From the NCBI GenBank assembly GCA_934202005.1, contig CAKPXP010000019.1, positions 1 through 33,577 on the forward strand: a stretch of 33,577 bases of DNA. Reading direction: 5' to 3'. This stretch comes from an uncultured Selenomonas sp. GTDB taxonomy: Bacteria; Bacillota; Negativicutes; Selenomonadales; Selenomonadaceae. The notes under the pieces were generated by a model. The model ran no database searches and was not told the origin of the DNA. It saw nothing but the letters and a program-made list of their open reading frames with translations. The number at the start of each line of letters is the position of its first letter. The first letter of the stretch is position 1. The position numbers were made by a program, and so were the translations under genes. Below are positions 15,034 through 22,700 of the stretch, one piece after another.

Positions 15034-15315
15034 TCAAGCACCCGCGCCGCAGAGGACGCCCTCCGCGCAAGGCTGTGCCTCCTCCTGCGAAAGGTAGCCA
15101 GTGAAACCCGGCGTCGATACGAAGACGCGCTCCGGCGCCTCAGCCCCTTCGACCACGCCGACATAGCCCGGCGTCGCGATGCGCAGTGCCGCCGCCGTCG
15201 CGAATGATGCCTCGCCCTCATAGCCCGGCGCTGCAATCCGTTCGGCCGCTGCAGCCTTCCAGCCGCTCCAGCCCGCATTGACGATATGGATCCAATTCTT
15301 TGCACTTTCAAACAT
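15034..15315 (-). CDS. Small protein with three PG[Y/F]xG repeats, unknown function
   Basis: This 93-residue protein is not recognised from any family I know. An N-terminal amphipathic stretch with three Trp (MFESAKNWIH..AGWSGWK) is followed by three units of 19-20 residues, each with a PG[Y/F]xG core: APGYEG (29-34), TPGYVG (48-53) and TPGFTG (68-73). The tail ends with two Cys (83 and 89) and GAGA. Unit similarity is also visible in the DNA (repeated GCCCGGCG blocks), which suggests tandem duplication. ATG 15315 follows AAAGGGG. A good promoter lies upstream and a long terminator follows, so it is probably a real single-gene unit. There is no signal peptide. It could be a structural or regulatory small protein, or a modified-peptide precursor; no modifying enzyme is adjacent. 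Confidence 0.6.
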   Translation of the reverse strand: MFESAKNWIHIVNAGWSGWKAAAAERIAAPGYEGEASFATAAALRIATPGYVGVVEGAEAPERVFVSTPGFTGYLSQEEAQPCAEGVLCGAGA

Positions 15316-15431
15316 GATGTATACCCCTTTCCCAGGCAGGCCGCCGCCGCTCCCGCGCTGCTGCAGCTTCCTGTATCCAAGGCGGCGCCTTGCCGCCTGC
15401 TCTATTTCTTTTCTCTTGATGGCTTTATCTT

Positions 15432-15460
15432 ACTTCATTTCTCCTCGCTCGTCAATAGTA
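15432..15460 (-). promoter_or_regulatory. Promoter of the PG[Y/F]xG protein gene
   Basis: On the minus strand TTGACG, a 17-base spacer and TAAGAT stand about 120 bases upstream of the start codon. The leader contains a GGCGGC..GCGCCGCC hairpin before the ribosome binding site. Coordinates are accurate to within a few bases. Confidence 0.6.
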
Positions 15461-15541
15461 ATATGTCGTAATTAATAATTATTTTATTTTACATCCATCC
15501 ATCGCAAATTTTTCAAAACAGACAGCGCCTATGCAGCGCAT

Positions 15542-15567
15542 AAAAAAAGGCCGGCCCCAAGGCCGGC
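15542..15567 (-). terminator. Distal terminator of the cobalamin riboswitch transcript
   Basis: On the minus strand GCCGGCC and GGCCGGC form a perfect GC hairpin around TTGG, followed by seven T residues. It is the strongest terminator of the region and seals the 16.2-15.5 kb transcript from the downstream small gene. Confidence 0.88.
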
Positions 15568-15734
15568 ACATCATCCACAAGGGATGCACAACATAGAACT
15601 GAATGAAATATATGAGCAAACTTTCCCCGGCGGAGCTGAAGCCACCGGGAAAACCTTCCGTCGAGCATCGGCGGGGCATCGGCAGGCAGGGCGCGCAGAC
15701 ATCGGGATTCCCTCCGTCTCGCGACGCCGCTGCA

Positions 15735-15777
15735 AATAAAAAGACGCCCTTTCCGCGAAGCGGGGAGCAGGCGTCTT
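15735..15777 (-). terminator. Internal terminator in the riboswitch transcript
   Basis: On the minus strand AAGACGCC (15777-15770) and GGCGTCTT (15748-15741) form the outer stem, CCGC/GCGG an inner one, followed by TTTATTT. It comes directly after a second riboswitch-like segment (15830-15779) and could be the switched terminator of the leader. Confidence 0.7.
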
Positions 15778-15778
15778 C

Positions 15779-15830
15779 CGGCGGGAACCGCGACTGCATC
15801 CGGCACGCCGGATCACACCAACAGTTCCCC
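15779..15830 (-). other. Partial second cobalamin-riboswitch-like segment
   Basis: The minus strand reads GGGGAA, a short gap, GGTG, an ATCCGGC/GCCGGAT hairpin, then GCGGTTCCCGCC. This repeats the order seen in the complete upstream riboswitch (GGGAA, GGTG, then GCGGTCCCGCC). The following CACTG and the B12 box are absent; instead the 5' arm of a terminator begins. It may be a degenerate duplicate or part of the expression platform. Confidence 0.4.
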
Positions 15831-15976
15831 TATGATACATCCAGTTCTATCTCTCATCTGGTCTGAGCCAGACTGTCTGTAACATATGCGGAATCCCCAT
15901 CCCCATCGCTCGCAGGTTCGAGGAAACCCGTCCGCGCAGACCATGCGCAGCCATATCTCCTCACGGTGATTGTCAA

Positions 15977-16172
15977 TCAGGCAGTTCTCCTGGCTCCAGT
16001 TCCTCGCTCCGCTGCGCCTTCCCGTAGGATGCTTTTCCATCCCCAGTGACATTCCTGCAGCGTCGCTCCCTGATACAGTGGCGGGACCGCGCCGGCCTCT
16101 GACCGGCTTTTCTATTGAGTCTTGCGACACCTGATTCCCTGGCGGAAGCACTGCCTCCGGCAGCGCTTCCTG
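15977..16172 (-). promoter_or_regulatory. Cobalamin riboswitch
   Basis: The minus strand carries the conserved elements in order: GGGAATCAGGTG (16138-16127), GCGGTCCCGCCACTGTA, GTCACTGG, GGGAAGGCGC, and the B12 box GCCAGGAGAACTGCCTG (about 15994-15978). The CAGG at 16172-16169 pairs with CCTG at 15981-15978 to close the aptamer, and a CTGCC/GGCAG hairpin follows inside. This class binds adenosyl- or methylcobalamin and usually represses B12 uptake or synthesis genes. Here no recognisable gene follows before two terminators. Two short open frames with weak ribosome binding sites occur downstream: 35 codons at 15954-15847 and 43 codons at 15702-15571. Neither resembles a known protein. Confidence 0.9.
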
Positions 16173-16203
16173 TATGAAATTGTCTTATCGATCGAACGAG
16201 GTT

Positions 16204-16232
16204 ATTATATCATGCCTTCGAGTTATTGTCAA
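16204..16232 (-). promoter_or_regulatory. Consensus promoter of the cobalamin riboswitch
   Basis: A perfect TTGACA (16232-16227), a 17-base spacer and a perfect TATAAT (16209-16204) on the minus strand, starting transcription near 16197. The -35 box and spacer lie inside the last codons of the upstream ATPase-like gene, whose stop codon is at 16210-16212. Confidence 0.9.
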
Positions 16233-17844
16233 CTGACGGCACTGACTCCTCCAGCCCGCGCGGCGCTGGCTTCTCAAGGCGCTCGATGCGCGCCTCGTGC
16301 CGTCGCGTCCGCCGGTCGTAGCTGATGCCGACGAGCAGGAGTTCACCCGCGTAGTCCGCGAGCGCCCCCGCGCAGCCCTTTTCCTTGATCTGACGGATCG
16401 CGGCCATCGCGGTCTTGTCCCATTTGAGCTCGACGACGAGCGCCGGCTTCTCCGCGTGCCGCGGGCGCGGCAGGAAGACGAGGTCGGCGAAGCCCTTGCC
16501 TGCCGGCAGCTCCCGCACGACATTGTAAAAGCGCCGCGCGCTGTAAAACGCGAGCGAGAGCGTGTAGGAGAGCGCGTTCTCATCGTTGTACTGGATGTGG
16601 CTCGTCTCGAGATGCGCCTGCGCGACGGCGGCCGCCGTCTTTTCCTCGTCGCCCGCGAGCACCGCGTCGAGCAGCGCGTCCGATGCCTGGAGCGTCCGGC
16701 TGATGATGCTCCACTCCTCGCCGTGCTTCGTCGCCGTGACGTACTCGCGCAGAACCTCGTTGTTCGGGATGAAGACCTCCCCGCGGTCGAGGTCATAGCC
16801 GAGATACCCCAGATGCACGAGCAGCGTCATCACATCGTCCGCACTGTGGAAAGTCGTCATGTCGTTCGAGAACGTCGTCGTGTCTATCTTCTCCCTGCCG
16901 CCCGCCATCATGCGCACGATGGCGTCGCGCAGGCCGCCCTCGTTGAGGTCGATGTAGATCTTGAGCGCCTCATACGTCTCCGTCTGGTTCCAATAGCTGC
17001 CGAACCGCTGCCGGAGCATCGCCTCGACGACGCTCTTCGGGCTGTAGATATGGCCCGCCTCAGGATAGGGAAAGGCATAGCCGTCATACCAGGCGCGGCA
17101 CTCCTCGAAGTCCATGCCGTACGCCGCGCAGAGCGCGCGCGTCTCCTCCTCCGTGAACCCCACATACCGCGCGTAGGCGCCGGGATCCTCCATCGAGTAT
17201 TCCGTGAACATATTGAGCGCCGAATGCGTGCCGTATTTCTTGATGGGCAGGATGCCCGTCATGTAGGCGAGGCCGATATATGCTTTGTCCTTGAGCCAGT
17301 CGCGCAGGAAATCGAGATACGCCCGCTGCGCCTCCGTGTCATGCGGATACTCGCGAAAAATGCAGTCCCACTCGTCAATGACGATGATGAAAGGACGCCG
17401 CGTCTCCATATAGATGGTTTCCATCACCCGCCGCAGGTTATCACGACGCAAATAATCATAGTCCGGATATTCCTTCAGCAAATCCCAGAGAAGCGAATCT
17501 TTCAATAGAGAAAGAAACTCCGCCATGCTTTCCGTCTCACTCAAAAACTCCTGCATATTGAGCCGCAACACATCGCACGCACCTCGGCCGCGCGGAAACT
17601 CCTCTCCGCGCGCGACCGCCAGTCCTGCGAACACCTCGTCCGCGACCGTATGGTCATAGTAAGCGCAGATCATGTTCGCCGCCATCGACTTGCCGAACCG
17701 CCGCGGACGGCTCACGCAGACATATTTCTGCTGCGTGCCGAGCACCGCGGAGAGCTCGGAAAGCATCGCCGTCTTGTCGACGTAGATTTTCGACCGCCGC
17801 GCCTCGAGGAACAGATCGGCCCCCGGATTCAGATAGATTCCCAT
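16210..17844 (-). CDS. AAA-ATPase-like / PD-(D/E)XK nuclease-fold protein
   Basis: This 544-residue protein has the architecture of the AAA_ATPase-like (PF09820) plus PDDEXK_9 (PF08011) family, common in Bacteroidetes and Firmicutes and of unknown role. The N-terminal part has the family's modified P-loop RPRRFGKS (46-53) and a Walker B with IIVIDEWD. The C-terminal nuclease-like domain has ADLVFLPR and ALVVELKW, giving the D..ExK pattern of a restriction-nuclease fold. ATG 17844 follows AGGAGGGG; a TATAAT preceded by TTGGAG lies about 60 bases upstream. It is a single gene. Such proteins often occur as many paralogues per genome. Its last codons carry the promoter of the cobalamin riboswitch. 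Confidence 0.85.
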   Translation of the reverse strand: MGIYLNPGADLFLEARRSKIYVDKTAMLSELSAVLGTQQKYVCVSRPRRFGKSMAANMICAYYDHTVADEVFAGLAVARGEEFPRGRGACDVLRLNMQEFLSETESMAEFLSLLKDSLLWDLLKEYPDYDYLRRDNLRRVMETIYMETRRPFIIVIDEWDCIFREYPHDTEAQRAYLDFLRDWLKDKAYIGLAYMTGILPIKKYGTHSALNMFTEYSMEDPGAYARYVGFTEEETRALCAAYGMDFEECRAWYDGYAFPYPEAGHIYSPKSVVEAMLRQRFGSYWNQTETYEALKIYIDLNEGGLRDAIVRMMAGGREKIDTTTFSNDMTTFHSADDVMTLLVHLGYLGYDLDRGEVFIPNNEVLREYVTATKHGEEWSIISRTLQASDALLDAVLAGDEEKTAAAVAQAHLETSHIQYNDENALSYTLSLAFYSARRFYNVVRELPAGKGFADLVFLPRPRHAEKPALVVELKWDKTAMAAIRQIKEKGCAGALADYAGELLLVGISYDRRTRRHEARIERLEKPAPRGLEESVPSVDNNSKA

Positions 17845-17957
17845 CGCTCTCCCCTCCTGTACTGGATACGGGAAACACCGCGTGTCCCCTACCTTCCTTT
17901 ACCTCCTATTATATCATACTTCGCCGCGCGCTCCAAAAAGAAACGCGCCGAACACAA

Positions 17958-17990
17958 ACAGAGACTGCCACACACTGCGGCAGTCTCTGC
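17958..17990 (-). terminator. tpsB terminator
   Basis: On the minus strand AGAGACTGCC and GGCAGTCTCT form a perfect 10-base-pair stem around a GCAGTGTGT loop, followed by GTTTGTGTT. It lies about 30 bases after the tpsB stop codon and closes the tpsA-tpsB unit. Confidence 0.75.
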
Positions 17991-18022
17991 GTCGTATGAT
18001 GATGAGGATCCCTGCGTCCGCC

Positions 18023-19651
18023 TCACCAGATCTTTCCGAGCAGGAACCAGACGCGTCCCTTGCTCTTGGCGTCCTCGCTGAGGTATTTCGACGCGCCGAT
18101 GCGACGCGCGTAGTCGAGGCGGGCGAACCAGTCGCCGGGGCGCGTGTAGCTCGCGGCGAGCCCCCAGCCCTTGAGCGTCTCGCTGCCGTCCGAGCCGTCA
18201 TGCGAGAGACGCACATGGCCCGCGTCGAGATACGTGCTCAGGACGAGGCCGGGCACATCGGTATAGAGGCGCACCTCCGCCGTGCCGAGCAGGCCGACGT
18301 CGCCCGAGCCCTCGCCCTGCGGATAGGCGCGCACGGCGTTCGCGCCGCCGAGGTACATCTGCTCCGAGCCGTCGAGGTTGCGGCTCGCCATCTGCCCGGA
18401 CGCCTTGACGAGCACATCCGCGCGGTGGCCGAGGCTGCGCACGGCCGTGCCGTCGACGGAGAGCTTCGTATACGTCCCCGCCGTATGCGCCATCTCGTCC
18501 CGATCGCGGGCGAACTCGCTGCCCAGTGTCAGATGGCCCGCCGTGAGCGTCGCGTCATAGGAGAGCGATGTCTTCGACAGTTGTTTCGAGCCCTCGATGC
18601 CGACATGGGCGCTCGCGGCGTGCTTCTTGCTGTCCGCGCAGCCCTGGTACTTGTCGATATCATCTTCCAGGCGGCGATAGTCGATGCCATAGTTGAGCTT
18701 GAGCGCCGCGTCATGCAGATGGTAGAACGGATAGCTGCCGAAGAGGCTCACGGTATCCGCCTTGCCGTTCGCGCCCCAGTCGCGCATCGCGCCGCCGAGC
18801 TTGTAGTCCATCTGCGAAAGGCCGAGCCCAAGCGTCGGGCCGCCGCGTCCGACGGGCATCTCATAGTTCACGTAGTAGTTGTGCATATGGCTGTTGGAGA
18901 TCAGCGTGCCGAGGCCAAGACGTGCGCCCGTGCCGCCGACATCGTAGAGGGTATGCTGCAGGCCGTAGCGGTAGCGGCCCGAGGATTTCGCGCCGTAGTT
19001 CTCCGCGTAGAGCACGGTGTTCGTCGGCTTGCCGTCCTCGATGCGCACCGTCACATCGCTCGTGCCGAACGCCTTGCCCGGCGCGAGCACGCCGACGGCG
19101 CGCGTGCCCGAGACATCCGAGATGGAGTAGAGCGCCGTCTCGAGCTGCGACGAGCGGATGATGCTGCCTGGCCGCAGCCCGCTTACGAGCCGCAGCGCCA
19201 CCTTGTCCTTGAGGCGGCTGTGGTTCTCGAGCTTGATCTCCCCGTAGCGGCCGGGGATGATCTTGATCGTGACCTTGCCATCCTTGCTGTCCTGCGCGGG
19301 CAGGTAGGCCGCCGACGCCGGATAGCCGTGGCTGCGGCAGTACGCCGTCACCCTGGCGAGCGCGGCGTTGAGCTCCGTGAGCGTCGTCTCTCTGCCGACG
19401 CAGGGCGCGAGGATCGCCTCGAGCGCCGCCGCGTCGACCTTGAGCTCCGACGCGTCGAGCTCTACGCCCGTGAGCTTGAACTTCACCTCGGACGCCTGCG
19501 GCGCAGGCTCGGCCGCTTTCTCCACCTGCGCCTGGGGAGCGGGCAGCTGCCCCTTGATATCCTGCCCCGGCTGCGAGAGCGACGGCGCAGCGAACGCCGT
19601 CGCCGCCGCCGTGCCGAGCAGGCAGGTAATGGAAATGATCTTTGCGCGCAA
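18023..19651 (-). CDS. Two-partner secretion outer-membrane transporter (TpsB, ShlB/FhaC/HecB family)
   Basis: This 542-residue outer-membrane beta-barrel exports the adhesin encoded upstream. It has a Sec signal peptide ending TAFAA (about residue 22), a Pro/Ala/Gln-rich linker, POTRA-type segments (about 55-210) and a C-terminal barrel. The VRAYPQGE stretch matches the conserved lid-loop tetrad of the Omp85/TpsB superfamily. The last residue is Trp, an aromatic end acceptable as a barrel assembly signal, where Phe is more usual. The start is TTG at 19651 with GAGGAT about nine bases upstream; the nearby ATG is out of frame. It follows tpsA after 95 bases with no terminator between, so the two should be one operon. 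Confidence 0.9.
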   Translation of the reverse strand: MRAKIISITCLLGTAAATAFAAPSLSQPGQDIKGQLPAPQAQVEKAAEPAPQASEVKFKLTGVELDASELKVDAAALEAILAPCVGRETTLTELNAALARVTAYCRSHGYPASAAYLPAQDSKDGKVTIKIIPGRYGEIKLENHSRLKDKVALRLVSGLRPGSIIRSSQLETALYSISDVSGTRAVGVLAPGKAFGTSDVTVRIEDGKPTNTVLYAENYGAKSSGRYRYGLQHTLYDVGGTGARLGLGTLISNSHMHNYYVNYEMPVGRGGPTLGLGLSQMDYKLGGAMRDWGANGKADTVSLFGSYPFYHLHDAALKLNYGIDYRRLEDDIDKYQGCADSKKHAASAHVGIEGSKQLSKTSLSYDATLTAGHLTLGSEFARDRDEMAHTAGTYTKLSVDGTAVRSLGHRADVLVKASGQMASRNLDGSEQMYLGGANAVRAYPQGEGSGDVGLLGTAEVRLYTDVPGLVLSTYLDAGHVRLSHDGSDGSETLKGWGLAASYTRPGDWFARLDYARRIGASKYLSEDAKSKGRVWFLLGKIW

Positions 19652-19746
19652 AACCGCAACATCCTCTCTATGAAAACATCTCTGTAAAAATCACTGCTTC
19701 CCGCGGCGCTTCCGAGCGCTTCGCCAGCCAGACATCAGCCGCGCCG

Positions 19747-22700
19747 TCAGCCGGCGAGATTCACGCCAGCGCCCTCGGACTCGATGCCGATGGCAGCGCC
19801 CTTCGCCTTGAGGGCGGCGGCGCGCGCCGCCTCCTCTTTCTCCTTCTGTTCATCGTCCTCATCGGCAGGCGCCGTCGTCACCTCGATGGCGTCCGAGGAC
19901 GGCTGCTCCGCAGCTGCGGCCGCCGCATCGTCGAAGAGTGCAGGGGCCGCACCGCGCGCGGGCGCAGTTGCGCCCGCGGCGGCATGCTGCGCCGCGCCGT
20001 CGTCCGCAAAGAGCTTGACGGGCGCCGCTGCCGCCTCCTTCGCCGCCGGCACAGCGTCGCCGAAGAGCTGCGCCTCCGCCGTGGACGCCAGGCGCGACGG
20101 CTGCCGCTCCTCCATATCGTAGAAGAGCGGCACGTCGGCATTGCGCGCCGCGCCGCCCCGCGACGCAGCCGCAGGAGAGCTCGCGCCCGCCGCAGCGGAA
20201 GAGCCGCTGCCCGCCTGCGCTGCCAGCGCACCGGCCGCAGAGGATGCAGCGCTGCCGGCCTGCGTCGCCAGCGCGCCAGCGGCGCCACGTCCGGCGTCAC
20301 CGCCGAGCGCGGCAGCTGCGCCGCGCGCCTCCGAGGCCGCGAGCTTTGTCCATGCCGCCTCCGTCACGCCCGGGACCGCGCGTGCGCCGGAGACGACGAA
20401 CTCCGCCGCGCCCGGATATGTGACATCGACGACAGCGGCCCGCGTGCCGCCGAGGTTGACGACCTCGCGGCCGCCCTCGAGCGCGGCCGCGGCCGCCTTG
20501 CCAGCGGCAGCACCGGCGGCCCCCACATTGAGGCCGCCTGCCGCGTACTCGATGCCGGCGGTCGGCGTGCGGTTCGTCTCCTGATACGTATCATAGGACA
20601 CGCGGTGGTAGGCATTGCCGTCCGGCACATACTGCTTCGCGGGCACGAGCGCCTCCTCGAGCGACCGCGGCCAATCGGCCGTCGGCCGCGTGACCGTCAG
20701 GGCCGTATCATTCCCCGGATCCTGCTGGAAATAATAGTTGAGACCGAGATTCCCCTCTCTGTGCCAGACGTCGACGAGCTGTTTCTCCGTATGCGCGGGA
20801 GTCAGGACCGTCTTGCCATCCTGATCCAGCACAGCAGGAACCGTCACCTCCTGCTCCTCCTGCGTACGGTACCAGCCATAGACGCCGTACGTGCCAACGG
20901 TGGGCGCTACGACGCCGTCCTCTGGACGGAACTGGAGACGGCTCTCAAAGGAGGTCTGTACCGCGCCGTCCTTTGAGACGAAGCCTGTGGTACTGCCGGT
21001 AAAGGCAGGCAACGCTTTCCCCATGCTGATCGAGACCGGATCTGCCGTGACTGTGACATCCCTGCGGCGGATCACGCCCTGGCCGCTCGCCGTCCCCGCC
21101 ATCCGGCCCGTCGCATCGAGCTGATAGTTGGGATTCTGCAGCGTATAGGTATACGTCACGGTATGCGCGCGCAGATCGTTCCTGTCGCCAGCAACGGCGA
21201 CGCCGTCCCTGCCGGCATTCGGATCGCTGTCATACGCGCTCCGCAGTACCGTCTCCGGCAGATAGCTTTCCTCCGTCGCGCCCGGCGCGAGGAAGAGATT
21301 GATGAGTTTCTCCCCCTTGGCGAGATTGCCCGCCTCGAGATTCCCGATAGCATGCTCCGCCGCACCGCCGGACGCGCCATCGTAGAGGCGCGTCGCCTGC
21401 TTCGCCGGATCGGCGGAGATCGTGACCGTGCGCGGCGTGATCGTCGCCGCGTCCGTCACGAGGCGCGCCGTGCCGACGCCTCCAGAGGTGATCTCCTTCG
21501 TCACGTCGAGCGTCTGCGACGGCGCATCCTGCGCGACGGCGAGCTCGTAGTCCGGGTTGTCCCAGCTGAGCTCGTACGTCACGGAGCGGTTCTCCGTCTT
21601 CCGGCCCTTGATGACGTTCGCGTCCTTCTTGTCGTACTGCGGCGTACCGCCGAGCTTGACATTGACCGTATCGCGGACATTGTTGACCGTCTTGAGGTCG
21701 CCGTCCGCGAGCTGGACGTTCGCCTCGCCGTACCGCGCGAGATCCTCGACGTCCAGCGTGTTGTCATAGGCCTGCGTGACGTTTGCGTCCCTCAGGCCGA
21801 CATGCAGCGCCGCAGGCGTGATCGTGCCCTTGCCGATGAGCACGGCATTCCCCTGCGCGTCCGTGCGGCCATCTGCCGCCGCGAGTTCATAGTTCGTATT
21901 GTCCGAGCCGTCCGCGTTTTTCAGTGCAAAGCCCTGGTACGTCACAGTATGCTGGCCCTCCAGCACGCTGCCCGACGCGTCGCGCTTGACGTGCGCCGTG
22001 TCATAGGTGCCCGTTGCGCCCGTGAGGCTGACGTTCCCCTGATCCTGGCGAATGATGCCGGTCTTGTTCCTCGCGTCCTCGTCTGAGAGCGCGAACGCGC
22101 GGATGCGGTCGTCTGCCGTGTCCGTGACCGAGGTCGTGCCGTCATACGCCTTGCGGTTCTCAGCCTGCGCGTCCTGGAACGAGACGTAGACGACGCGGCG
22201 CAGGATGTCGCCGAGACCGCGGTACGTCCCCTTCGTTCCATCGCCTGTGACCTGATTGGTCACGCCGTCTGCCTGTGTCTTCGAGGTATCGAGCGCATAG
22301 TTTGCCGTGAGGTCTTTCGCGCCAGACTTTGCGAGGTCGACGGTATACGCGACGACCTTGCCGCCCTCGCCCTGGGAGGCGTCATGCTCGCGCCTGCCGA
22401 CATTGGCCGCTGCAGCCGTTTCCTGCGCGCCGCCCGTCACCATGTAGTTCGCTTTGACGTGCGAGGCCAGATCCGTGCCGTCATTTTGGAGGATCTTCGC
22501 GATATCCTGCGCGGACTTGCCGTCTGTGCCGCCCGCGAGCACGAGATGCCCCGCGTCAGCGGCAGCGTTGCCGTCGTAGGTTTTATCATTATGCCCGTCG
22601 GCATGGACGCGCAGCACGCGCTTCGTGATGCCGACGACCGCCTTCTGACTGCCATCGCCGACTAGGATGCCGCTGCCAGAGGTATCGCCGTTTTTCAGCG

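Noticed and set aside
14886..15380. Longer minus-strand open frame overlapping the PG[Y/F]xG gene
   Set aside because: It is in another frame, Arg- and Ser-rich, crosses the terminator hairpin and lacks a ribosome binding site. The repeat-bearing frame has a better start and promoter.
15479..15840. Open frames of 85-110 codons on the minus strand downstream of the cobalamin riboswitch
   Set aside because: They run across both terminator hairpins, have no consistent ribosome binding site, and their Cys/Arg/Pro-rich products look like translated RNA structure. Only the shorter 35- and 43-codon frames are mentioned, as weak candidates.
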